From an uncultured Lachnospiraceae bacterium (GTDB lineage: Bacteria; Bacillota; Clostridia; Lachnospirales; Lachnospiraceae), in the NCBI GenBank assembly GCA_900554205.1, contig USGM01000099.1, positions 1-13,072 of the forward strand: a stretch of 13,072 bases of DNA, read 5' to 3'. How positions within the stretch are numbered: position 1 is the first letter of the stretch; each line of letters starts with the position of its first letter. Positions 1 through 5,906 of the stretch are shown here, piece after piece. The notes below the pieces were generated by a model. That model was not told the origin of the DNA. It made no database searches and saw only the letters and a list, made by a program, of their open reading frames with translations. The position numbers and the translations under genes were made by a program.

Positions 1-803
1 AGCCGATCGGATCATTCTTATTTGTTGGACCGTCTGGTGTAGGAAAAACAGAGCTGGCAAGACAGATTGCGGATTCTTTATCTATGAAACTCTTAAGATT
101 CGATATGTCTGAGTATTCTGAACCGCATTCCGTATCAAAGCTTATCGGTACAGCATCTGGATATGTTGGTTACGAAGAGGGTGGATTACTTACGAATGCA
201 ATCTTAAAAGATCCGAACTGTGTAATCCTTCTTGATGAGATTGAGAAAGCTCACCCGGATGTGTTCAATGTGCTGCTGCAGGTGCTTGACGACGGACGTA
301 TCACAGATTCACAGGGACGTACCGTGGACTTCAAGAATACGATTCTGATCATGACCTCCAATATCGGCGCAAACTATCTGCTGGACGGCATCGATGCCAA
401 CGGTGAGATCAGCGAGGAGGCCGAGAAGGCTGTCATGAACGACCTGCGGGCGCACTTCCGTCCTGAGTTCCTGAACAGGCTGGATGAGACGATTCTCTTC
501 AAGCCCCTGACAAAGGACAATATCGGCGGCATCGTCAGACTGATTATCAAGGATCTGGACAAGAGACTGGAGGATCGTGATCTGAGCATTGAACTGACAG
601 ACGCAGCAATGCAGTTTATCGTGGACAATGCCTACGATCCGGTATACGGCGCTAGACCGTTGAAGCGTTATATCCAGAAGTATGTGGAGACAATGACGGC
701 GAAGCTGATTCTCGAAGATAAGGTTGACAGCGGAGATGTCGTTGTAATCGATGTGAAAGACGGTGCGCTGACTGCCGGCGTGAAGAAGGAGAAAGGCGAA
801 TGA
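1..803 (+). CDS. clpB: ClpB-type AAA+ disaggregase, C-terminal part (5' truncated)
   Basis: This is the second AAA+ module and C-terminus of a Hsp100/Clp ATPase. The first complete codon is at position 3, giving 266 visible residues; the rest lies outside the window. Seen in order are a Walker A motif (GPSGVGKT, about 30-53), the pore-loop region GYVGYEEGG, a Walker B motif (VILLDEIEKAHPDVFN), the sensor stretch MTSN, the arginine-finger region RPEFLNRLDE and the sensor-2 motif YDPVYGARPLKR. The last motif is typical of ClpB. No IGF/LGF ClpP-docking tripeptide is visible, which argues against ClpA or ClpC. ClpB hexamers thread aggregated proteins in the cytoplasm with DnaK. The stop overlaps the next start as ATGA, so the two are probably translationally coupled. 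The first 240 bases are about 41% GC by hand count, against about 54% for 361-600. ClpB versus another Hsp100 is fairly secure, but the N-terminal half cannot be checked. Confidence 0.9.
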   Translation, partial: PIGSFLFVGPSGVGKTELARQIADSLSMKLLRFDMSEYSEPHSVSKLIGTASGYVGYEEGGLLTNAILKDPNCVILLDEIEKAHPDVFNVLLQVLDDGRITDSQGRTVDFKNTILIMTSNIGANYLLDGIDANGEISEEAEKAVMNDLRAHFRPEFLNRLDETILFKPLTKDNIGGIVRLIIKDLDKRLEDRDLSIELTDAAMQFIVDNAYDPVYGARPLKRYIQKYVETMTAKLILEDKVDSGDVVVIDVKDGALTAGVKKEKGE

Positions 804-973
804 TACCAAAGGATCCGGTAATGCTTTTGAGCTTTATCAATCTGAAACTGAGAGACTTTTACAGTAGTCTTGACGCGCTCTGCGATGATCTTGATGTGGA
901 CGCAGCGGAGATCACAGACAGTCTCGCGGGAATCGATTATCACTATGACGCACAGCGAAACCAGTTCGTATAG
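800..973 (+). CDS. DUF4250 domain small protein
   Basis: This 57-residue ORF is too short for routine ORF lists. The ATG overlaps the clpB stop (ATGA, 800-803) and the tail of clpB (AAGGAGAAAGG, 785-795) provides a ribosome binding site. The protein begins MIPKDPVMLLSFINLKLRDF, continues with an acidic segment (LDALCDDLDVD) and ends in YDAQRNQFV. From memory this matches the DUF4250 family of short Clostridia proteins, which share an N-terminal KDPVMLLS..N.KLRD segment and a terminal RNQF. The sequence suggests a small, acidic, mostly helical cytoplasmic protein without membrane segments. No biochemical role is known to me. Tight coupling to clpB and the following ASKHA gene indicates co-transcription but does not reveal function. 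Confidence 0.85.
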   Translation: MIPKDPVMLLSFINLKLRDFYSSLDALCDDLDVDAAEITDSLAGIDYHYDAQRNQFV

Positions 974-990
974 GCGGAGGAAGCGGAGCA

Positions 991-2208
991 TTGAACAGAA
1001 GGCAAAGGGGACTTCGCTGTCAGATCTGTACGGGCTGCGGGCTATGTCCCGGTGTGGCGGCTGCGGGCAGCACCGCCGGTAAAATGCATATATTGACGGA
1101 GAATCCGTTTACAGAGAGCCAGCCGCTTCCTGAGGGAAAGCGACTGGCTGTTGCTGATATCGGAACAACCACGATTGCAATGCTTTTATATGCCGCAGAC
1201 GGCACGGTATGTGACCGGTATGTGGCGGTTAATCCGCAGACAAAGTACGGTGCGGATGTGATTTCGAGGATTCGGGCGGCGGAGGATAAAGCCGTTGCGG
1301 AGGAATTGCAGCGGCTGGTGAAGCAGGTTCTGGAAAGCGGTCTGCAGCGCTTTTGCAGTCATCTGGCGCCGGAGGAGAAGCTGCTGCTTGTGCTTGCGGC
1401 GAATACGACGGAAACATATTTATTGATGGGTTGGGACACATCCGAGCTTGGATGTGCCCCTTTTCGTGTTTCTCACAGAGAGGCGGTCAGTACGGCGGAG
1501 ACATTTGTTTTTCCTGCGCTGTCCGCCTTTGTCGGGGGAGATATCACGGCGGACATTTATGCCTGCGGCATGGCGGAGAAGCCGGAGATTACGCTGCTGA
1601 TCGATCTCGGAACCAACGGTGAGATTGCGCTGGGAAACAATGGGAGAAGGATCGCATGCTCCACAGCGGCAGGCCCCGCCTTTGAGGGCGGTGTGAACAG
1701 GGGAATATGGGGAGCGGACATGATAAGTCTTCTCGCCACACTGCGCAGGGAAGGGATTCTGGACGAGAACGGTCTTCTCGGGGAGCCTTACTTTGAGCAG
1801 GGTATCCGCATCGGCAATGTCCGCGTGACGCAGGAGGCGGTGCGCGCCGTGCAGCTTGCAAAGGCGGCAATAGCGGCAGGCATCACGGTTCTGCTGGAAA
1901 AATACGGCATCCGTGAGGAGCAGGTCAGCCGTGTCATTCTGGCGGGAGGCTTTGGCTATTACCTGAAACCGGAGGATGCTGCGGAGATCGGGCTGCTTCC
2001 CGAGCACCTTGCGGGGAAGGCTGTGCCGGGCGGAAATCTGGTGCTTGCCGGTGCGAGAAGAGCAGGCGGGAAATTGCTGACAGGGGAAAGCCTGTTGCTG
2101 GAGCGGGAGCTGCGGGAGCTACAGTCCGGCACTGAGCTGGTCAATCTCGCCGGGGAGCCGGAGTTTGCAGGACTGTATATTGAAGGAATGGCTTTGAGGC
2201 GGCGGTGA
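991..2208 (+). CDS. ASKHA/DUF4445 domain protein (corrinoid-activator RACo-like)
   Basis: This 405-residue protein belongs to the sugar kinase/Hsp70/actin ATPase fold. The signature motifs are all visible: phosphate-1 loop DIGTTT (56-61), NPQTKYGADVISRI (81-94), NTTETYLLMG (138-147), PALSAFVGGDI (175-185), phosphate-2 loop DLGTNGE (205-211), CSTAAGPAFEGG (223-234) and adenosine motif AGGFG (318-322). RACo relatives use ATP to reductively reactivate corrinoid proteins and carry an N-terminal [2Fe-2S] ferredoxin domain. Here that domain is missing and replaced by a short cysteine cluster (C10, C13, C16, C19, then P20). I chose the TTG at 991 because GGAGG (976-980) lies 10 nt upstream and because this start keeps the cluster. 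The first ATG (1084) has no good ribosome binding site and would delete it. The ATPase fold is secure; the substrate is unknown. Confidence 0.88.
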   Translation: MNRRQRGLRCQICTGCGLCPGVAAAGSTAGKMHILTENPFTESQPLPEGKRLAVADIGTTTIAMLLYAADGTVCDRYVAVNPQTKYGADVISRIRAAEDKAVAEELQRLVKQVLESGLQRFCSHLAPEEKLLLVLAANTTETYLLMGWDTSELGCAPFRVSHREAVSTAETFVFPALSAFVGGDITADIYACGMAEKPEITLLIDLGTNGEIALGNNGRRIACSTAAGPAFEGGVNRGIWGADMISLLATLRREGILDENGLLGEPYFEQGIRIGNVRVTQEAVRAVQLAKAAIAAGITVLLEKYGIREEQVSRVILAGGFGYYLKPEDAAEIGLLPEHLAGKAVPGGNLVLAGARRAGGKLLTGESLLLERELRELQSGTELVNLAGEPEFAGLYIEGMALRRR

Positions 2209-2220
2209 GCGTCAGCAAAA

Positions 2221-2256
2221 GAACGGATAAGGAATGCATCAATCCCTTATCCGTTC
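2221..2256 (+). terminator. Stem-loop, probable terminator after the ASKHA gene
   Basis: A perfect 12-bp inverted repeat (GAACGGATAAGG at 2221-2232, CCTTATCCGTTC at 2245-2256) encloses a 12-nt loop and begins 12 bases after the ASKHA stop. The following sequence is AT-rich (ATATATTATA) but lacks a proper T run, so intrinsic termination may be inefficient. The position between two genes fits a terminator better than any other role. Confidence 0.55.
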
Positions 2257-2294
2257 ATATATTATAGGGAAGATAGAGAAGTCGGGACAGGGCT

Positions 2295-2996
2295 ATGAGG
2301 AAAATGGCAACAGCATTTTTGGTCTTTGATATTATGGCGGGATTGCTGTTTTTGGGGGTGTGCGAGAGCCGGGGGCAGCTGATCACGGTGGATGGGGCGG
2401 CAGAAATAGAAGCGGACAAGGAGCCTGAGGCGGAAGCGGAAATTCGCAAGATTGCGATCACCTTCGACGATGGCCCACACCCGTCCTACACGGCACAGCT
2501 TCTGGATGGCCTGAAGGAGAGAGGAATCCACGCTACCTTTTTTGTGACAGGAGAGCATGCCGAGGCAAATCCGGAAATCATAAAGCGTATGCAGGAGGAG
2601 GGACATCTGATCGGCAACCACACCTACAGTCATATTCAACTCACGGAGAAAAACCGGGAGATATTCAGGGAAGAACTGATACGGACGAATGAGATCATCG
2701 AGGAAATCACAGGGGAGGAGGTACAGTATGTACGTCCTCCTTATGGTTCGTGGGACAAAAGCTTTGAGAAGGAATTGAACATGTTTCCGGTGCTCTGGAA
2801 TGTTGATCCGCTTGACTGGTGTTCAAAAAATGTCGCCTGCATTACCAGGAAGATCGTCAGCAAAGCTGAGGAGAATGACATCATTCTGATGCATGATTAT
2901 TACGAAACCTCCGTGACTGCGGCGCTGCGCGCGATCGATGAACTGATGGAGGAAGGCTATACCTTTGTGACGGTGGAGGAAATTCTGTTTGACTAA
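2295..2996 (+). CDS. Membrane-anchored polysaccharide deacetylase (NodB/CE4 fold)
   Basis: This 233-residue protein has an N-terminal hydrophobic helix (about 5-22), an acidic linker (33-50) and a NodB homology domain (52-232). All five family motifs are recognisable: TFDDGP (catalytic base and metal Asp, D58/D59), HTYSH (metal His, H109 and H113), RPPYG (147-151), the segment NVDPLDW ending in W175, and ILMHD (H200/D201). CE4 enzymes remove N-acetyl groups from peptidoglycan, chitin-like or other N-acetylated glycans. This one should act at the cell surface and is probably active. The helix ends in LGVC, where Val before Cys is a poor lipobox, so a membrane anchor is more likely than a lipoprotein. 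Ribosome binding is weak: AGGG (2289-2292) is too close to ATG 2295 and better placed for ATG 2304, which would remove only three residues. It appears to be a single gene between a stem-loop and the next promoter. Confidence 0.92.
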   Translation: MRKMATAFLVFDIMAGLLFLGVCESRGQLITVDGAAEIEADKEPEAEAEIRKIAITFDDGPHPSYTAQLLDGLKERGIHATFFVTGEHAEANPEIIKRMQEEGHLIGNHTYSHIQLTEKNREIFREELIRTNEIIEEITGEEVQYVRPPYGSWDKSFEKELNMFPVLWNVDPLDWCSKNVACITRKIVSKAEENDIILMHDYYETSVTAALRAIDELMEEGYTFVTVEEILFD

Positions 2997-3006
2997 AAAG
3001 AGGCAT

Positions 3007-3039
3007 GTCGTTTCGTGCGGAATTATGGTCGATTCGTGC
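3007..3039 (+). promoter_or_regulatory. Tandem 12-bp direct repeats, candidate activator site
   Basis: GTCGTTTCGTGC (3007-3018) and GTCGATTCGTGC (3028-3039) match at 11 of 12 positions and start exactly 21 bp apart, two helical turns. The second copy ends 8 bp before the -35 box at 3048. This geometry is what a dimeric transcription activator reading one DNA face would use. LytTR-type regulators bind short direct repeats with about this centre-to-centre spacing, but the bases here are not a clear LytTR consensus. The regulator's identity is unknown. Confidence 0.5.
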
Positions 3040-3047
3040 AAAGTCTA

Positions 3048-3076
3048 TTGTAAGGGGAGAATTTTTACGCTATAAT
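3048..3076 (+). promoter_or_regulatory. Sigma-A type promoter of the long operon
   Basis: A -35 element TTGTAA (3048-3053, 4 of 6 consensus bases) and a perfect -10 element TATAAT (3071-3076) are separated by exactly 17 bp. Transcription would start near 3083-3085, leaving a leader of roughly 112 nt before the chosen ATG at 3197. The imperfect -35 box with upstream direct repeats suggests an activator-assisted promoter. Confidence 0.7.
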
Positions 3077-3092
3077 TTTACTTGCCGATAAC

Positions 3093-3134
3093 TTTTGTCT
3101 TCTCAAAGACAGAAAAATATGTTACAATTTGTAA
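3093..3134 (+). other. Leader hairpin and palindrome in the 5' UTR
   Basis: A 9-bp stem with one G-U pair (3093-3101 with 3106-3114, loop CTCA) lies about 10 nt from the predicted transcript start. It is followed by a short palindrome, TTACAA-T-TTGTAA (3122-3134). The hairpin could stabilise the 5' end and the palindrome could be a repressor half-site pair. No T tract follows, so this is not an attenuator, and it matches no riboswitch class I recognise. Confidence 0.3.
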
Positions 3135-3196
3135 AATATGGCAAAAAACTGTTTCTAAAAATCTACCAAAAATATGAGCACATGAGGAAGGCAAAT

Positions 3197-5005
3197 ATGA
3201 ATAATAACCAAATCTATCCGTTTGAACGAAATCGTTATTACCCCGGAAAAATGCTGACAAGTGCTGATTTTCAGGCCGAGCAGAACTATTTTAATAACAA
3301 GAGAAGATTCCTGAATAATATGATGTATGGGGCGGGAATTATCTGCGGATGCGGAGTGTTCAGTCTCGATGATCTTTCGCTTCTCGTGGAGAGCGGTGCG
3401 GCGATAGACGGACTCGGAAGGGAAATTGTCATTGAGTCTTCCGTGGTGAAAAAGCTGTCTTCCATTGAGGGCTTTGACCAGCTGAGGACAAACCGGGCAA
3501 GTCTCTGCCTCCGCTATCAGGAGAAGGATGTACATACTGTCTATGCCCTGAACAGCCAGAATGCTGACAAGGAATACGAATTTAACCGTATCAGCGAGGA
3601 ATATCAGCTGTTTTTGATGGACAGCGCGGATGCAGAGGGTGGCTTTGAACTGGAATCCGAATTTCTGGTGAAGGGAACGCTGCTGGAGACGGAGGATTAT
3701 CTCGTCGAGGCAATCCTTCCGGCAACTGTCTGCAGGGGAAAGCAGGTGAGGGTGCTTGCGAAGGTACAGAAGCTGTCTGCGGATAAAAAGACGCTCGCTT
3801 ATCACGGCATTCTCCAGACACCGGCATTCCGCGCACAGGACGGTGGACATGAGATAGAGATTGCGCTCACGGACATTGCGTTGGAGCAGGGCGAGTCGGT
3901 GATGCAGGAATACTGGATGATGGTTCAGGACGTTTCTCTGGTGGATACCGATGTCGTGCTGAAGAGTGACAGCGCTTACGCAACGGTAAACGGAGCGGAG
4001 GCACCGGTGATGTCTGCACTTTCCCTGAAGGTGATGATCGGGGATCTGACACCGAGAGAGCTTGTGAACCGCGAGATCGGACGTGTCAGCCTTGAGATGC
4101 AGAGCATGAGCGGCGTGGAGGACTATATCCGGCTGGCAGATCTGAAGCTGGTGCGCACGGACAGCGCGTATCTGATTGAGGAAGTCATAGAGAATCATGT
4201 TAAAAAATATATTGCTTCGCCTGCGCAGCACGCAAAGAGACACGAGTATCTGTCGTACTTCCTGCGTGAGAACGAACTGGAAAGCGTGCAGAAGAACGGC
4301 GAGACGGGAATGACCAAAGTCCAGAGCACGGACAGGGATGTCAGTGCGGAGCCGCAGATTGCGACCGGAACCTTGGAGATTCCTCTCGGAAATGCAGCGA
4401 AGAAGGGTGATGTCTGCTACTCGGGCGAGATCATCCATGGACTTGGAAAGGGAAATGTATACGTAGACATCGGTTATGAGTACATAGCGGAGGACGCAGC
4501 GCTCGGTGTCGGCGCAAAGAATACCATTTACGGAAATCCGGAGCTGTTTGAGAACACCTCCAGAACGAATGTCAACGTGGAGACGGCTGTGAAGGTGATG
4601 AATGACAAGGGCAGCTTTATGGTGGCTGCAAAGCTGCTCCAGAATGTCGACTATCTCGTGCTGACATACCGCTGGGTGGCAATGAAATTCCCGGCAGGCA
4701 ACGATCTCGGACTGAAAGAGGACTACAGTGACAGAAGCATTGCGGCTGTGACTCCGACCGTGGTTCTCGGAGCGAAGGAGAGCTATTACTTTGAAGTAAA
4801 GTGTACCAATATGGACAGCTATACCATCGCCTATGAACTGACAGAGCCGGGCAGCGGTGAGATCACGGCGGAGGGCGTTTATACAGCACCCAGCAAGGAA
4901 GGCGTTTACGAGATCAGAATTTACTGCGTGGATATGCCTGTGATCTGTACCTATGCTTATGCAATCGTCAAGAAGAAGGCGGCGGATGATACGGATAAAA
5001 AGTAA
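3197..5005 (+). CDS. Phage-tail/contractile-injection-associated-like protein with C-terminal Ig-like domain
   Basis: This 602-residue soluble protein has no signal peptide or membrane helix. Its N-terminus carries the pattern FERNRYYPGKMLTSADF (9-25), EQNYFN.KRRFLN and GAGIICGCGV (45-54), then SGAAIDGLGREIVI (66-79). From memory, similar F..G+.LT..DF..EQ.Y...+.R..N...HG.GVVCGL.V proteins occur beside phage-tail-like and contractile injection clusters. A second segment (EIPLG, SGEIIHGLGKGNVYVDIG, about 394-426) is also reminiscent of tail or baseplate accessory proteins. Residues about 517-594 look like a bacterial Ig-like domain (GEITAEGVYTAPSKEGVYEI). I chose ATG 3197 because AGGAAGG (3185-3191) sits 5 nt upstream. 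In-frame ATGs at 3119 and 3182 and a TTG at 3095 lack such a site. This is the first gene of the operon. The family link is recollection, not a search result, and an unrelated surface-structure role is possible. Confidence 0.6.
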   Translation: MNNNQIYPFERNRYYPGKMLTSADFQAEQNYFNNKRRFLNNMMYGAGIICGCGVFSLDDLSLLVESGAAIDGLGREIVIESSVVKKLSSIEGFDQLRTNRASLCLRYQEKDVHTVYALNSQNADKEYEFNRISEEYQLFLMDSADAEGGFELESEFLVKGTLLETEDYLVEAILPATVCRGKQVRVLAKVQKLSADKKTLAYHGILQTPAFRAQDGGHEIEIALTDIALEQGESVMQEYWMMVQDVSLVDTDVVLKSDSAYATVNGAEAPVMSALSLKVMIGDLTPRELVNREIGRVSLEMQSMSGVEDYIRLADLKLVRTDSAYLIEEVIENHVKKYIASPAQHAKRHEYLSYFLRENELESVQKNGETGMTKVQSTDRDVSAEPQIATGTLEIPLGNAAKKGDVCYSGEIIHGLGKGNVYVDIGYEYIAEDAALGVGAKNTIYGNPELFENTSRTNVNVETAVKVMNDKGSFMVAAKLLQNVDYLVLTYRWVAMKFPAGNDLGLKEDYSDRSIAAVTPTVVLGAKESYYFEVKCTNMDSYTIAYELTEPGSGEITAEGVYTAPSKEGVYEIRIYCVDMPVICTYAYAIVKKKAADDTDKK

Positions 5006-5037
5006 TCTTAGGCAGATAAGGAGTACGCATAACCGAG

Positions 5038-5886
5038 ATGAATTATGAATCCCATGGAATGCAACTGAATACTGTTCGTATTGTGCGGAAAAATGCGGCG
5101 AATGATGTGCTTGTCTGCAGGGATTTGAATTCGGATGCGGGCAGCCTGTATACGTTGTTACTGATTAAGGATCACAAGATTGTCAAGCAGGTTCTCGAGG
5201 CCTTTGAGCACAGCGGAGAGGACAGAAAGAGAGCCTGCGTGGCAAGCTTTTCATGGAACGGCGATTTCTGCATGGTTTTTCCTTATAAAACAGAACGTCC
5301 GCTGACGGCGTTTTATGCGGGAGACCGTTTCCCTCTTTCAAAGTGTGAGGACATCTGCATCCATCTGATTCTCGCGTGCATGATGGAGGGGGTTCCCTAT
5401 CCCCTGCTTTACCTTATGCTACAGCAGAATCAGATACACTTGGCGAAGGACGATTCCATTTTCCTGAGCTATCAGGTAGACCTTGCAGAGATTGATCCGA
5501 AGATTACAGAGAAGGAATGTGCCGTACAGTGTGCCAGAATACTGCTTGCGCTTTTAAGACCGAAGGCACCTCAGAAAGCGGTAAGCTATACGCTACTGAA
5601 AAAGAAAATAGAGAAAAGAAGCTACAGCGAATTTAGCGAGTTATATAAGGACATCAGAATTGCTGCGGTCTCAAAGGAAAAGAGAGGAATTCGCGCCAGA
5701 TTGTCTGCCTGGATAACGGCATACAGGGACACACTGTTTCGGATTCTTCTTATTATATGCGTCTTTCTGGCACTGACCGTAGCGGTGACATTTCTGGCAC
5801 AGTTGATTTTCGGTGATGCGCCATGGCTGCGCCTGTTTACAAACAGTTTTAGGGTGATCGGTACAGAGAATCTGAGATACAAATAG
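5038..5886 (+). CDS. Single-pass membrane protein with possible pseudokinase-like cytoplasmic domain
   Basis: I do not recognise this 282-residue protein by family name. Residues 1-230 look globular and cytoplasmic. One strong membrane helix follows (about 234-257: RILLIICVFLALTVAVTFLA), leaving about 25 residues outside. The order of segments loosely recalls a degenerate kinase: an early beta-rich part (YTLLLIKDHKIVKQVL, 38-53), a hinge-like stretch (FCMVFPYKTERPLTAFY, 77-93), helices, then LLYLMLQQNQIHLAKDDSIFLS (about 123-144), where kinases place the catalytic and metal loops. No HRD, DFG or ATP-loop glycines are present, so catalysis is unlikely. The architecture resembles EssB/YukC of type VII secretion (pseudokinase then one membrane helix), but I see no direct sequence match. 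It starts 32 nt after the previous stop. AAGGAG (5018-5023) is 14 nt from the ATG, which is long and suggests modest or coupled translation. Confidence 0.6.
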   Translation: MNYESHGMQLNTVRIVRKNAANDVLVCRDLNSDAGSLYTLLLIKDHKIVKQVLEAFEHSGEDRKRACVASFSWNGDFCMVFPYKTERPLTAFYAGDRFPLSKCEDICIHLILACMMEGVPYPLLYLMLQQNQIHLAKDDSIFLSYQVDLAEIDPKITEKECAVQCARILLALLRPKAPQKAVSYTLLKKKIEKRSYSEFSELYKDIRIAAVSKEKRGIRARLSAWITAYRDTLFRILLIICVFLALTVAVTFLAQLIFGDAPWLRLFTNSFRVIGTENLRYK

Positions 5887-5906
5887 ACATTGGAGATTTT
5901 AGATAT

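Noticed and set aside
1..803. ClpV-like sheath-recycling ATPase belonging to the downstream system
   Set aside because: The visible domain has ordinary ClpB motifs. It sits in a separate transcription unit with the DUF4250 and ASKHA genes, and is separated from the operon by a stem-loop, a deacetylase gene and a new promoter.
870..1082. 70-residue + strand frame spanning the DUF4250/ASKHA junction
   Set aside because: It overlaps both better-supported genes in another frame, has no family resemblance and has no proper ribosome binding site.
2257..2294. Promoter for the deacetylase at the ATATATTATA tract
   Set aside because: -10-like hexamers exist, but no acceptable -35 box lies 16-18 bp upstream and the sequence overlaps the tail of the stem-loop.
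3095..3128. Second promoter in the leader (TTGTCT and TACAAT)
   Set aside because: The spacer is 22 bp, too long for sigma-A recognition.
3095..3196. TTG 3095 or ATG 3119 as the start of the first operon gene
   Set aside because: Neither has a ribosome binding site, and the added residues are AT-rich, Lys-rich leader translation overlapping a hairpin. ATG 3197 has AGGAAGG at ideal spacing.
3155..4438. 427-residue open frame on the minus strand
   Set aside because: It is antisense to the first operon gene, whose + frame has clear motifs and a good ribosome binding site. The minus product shows only low-complexity His/Arg/Leu content.
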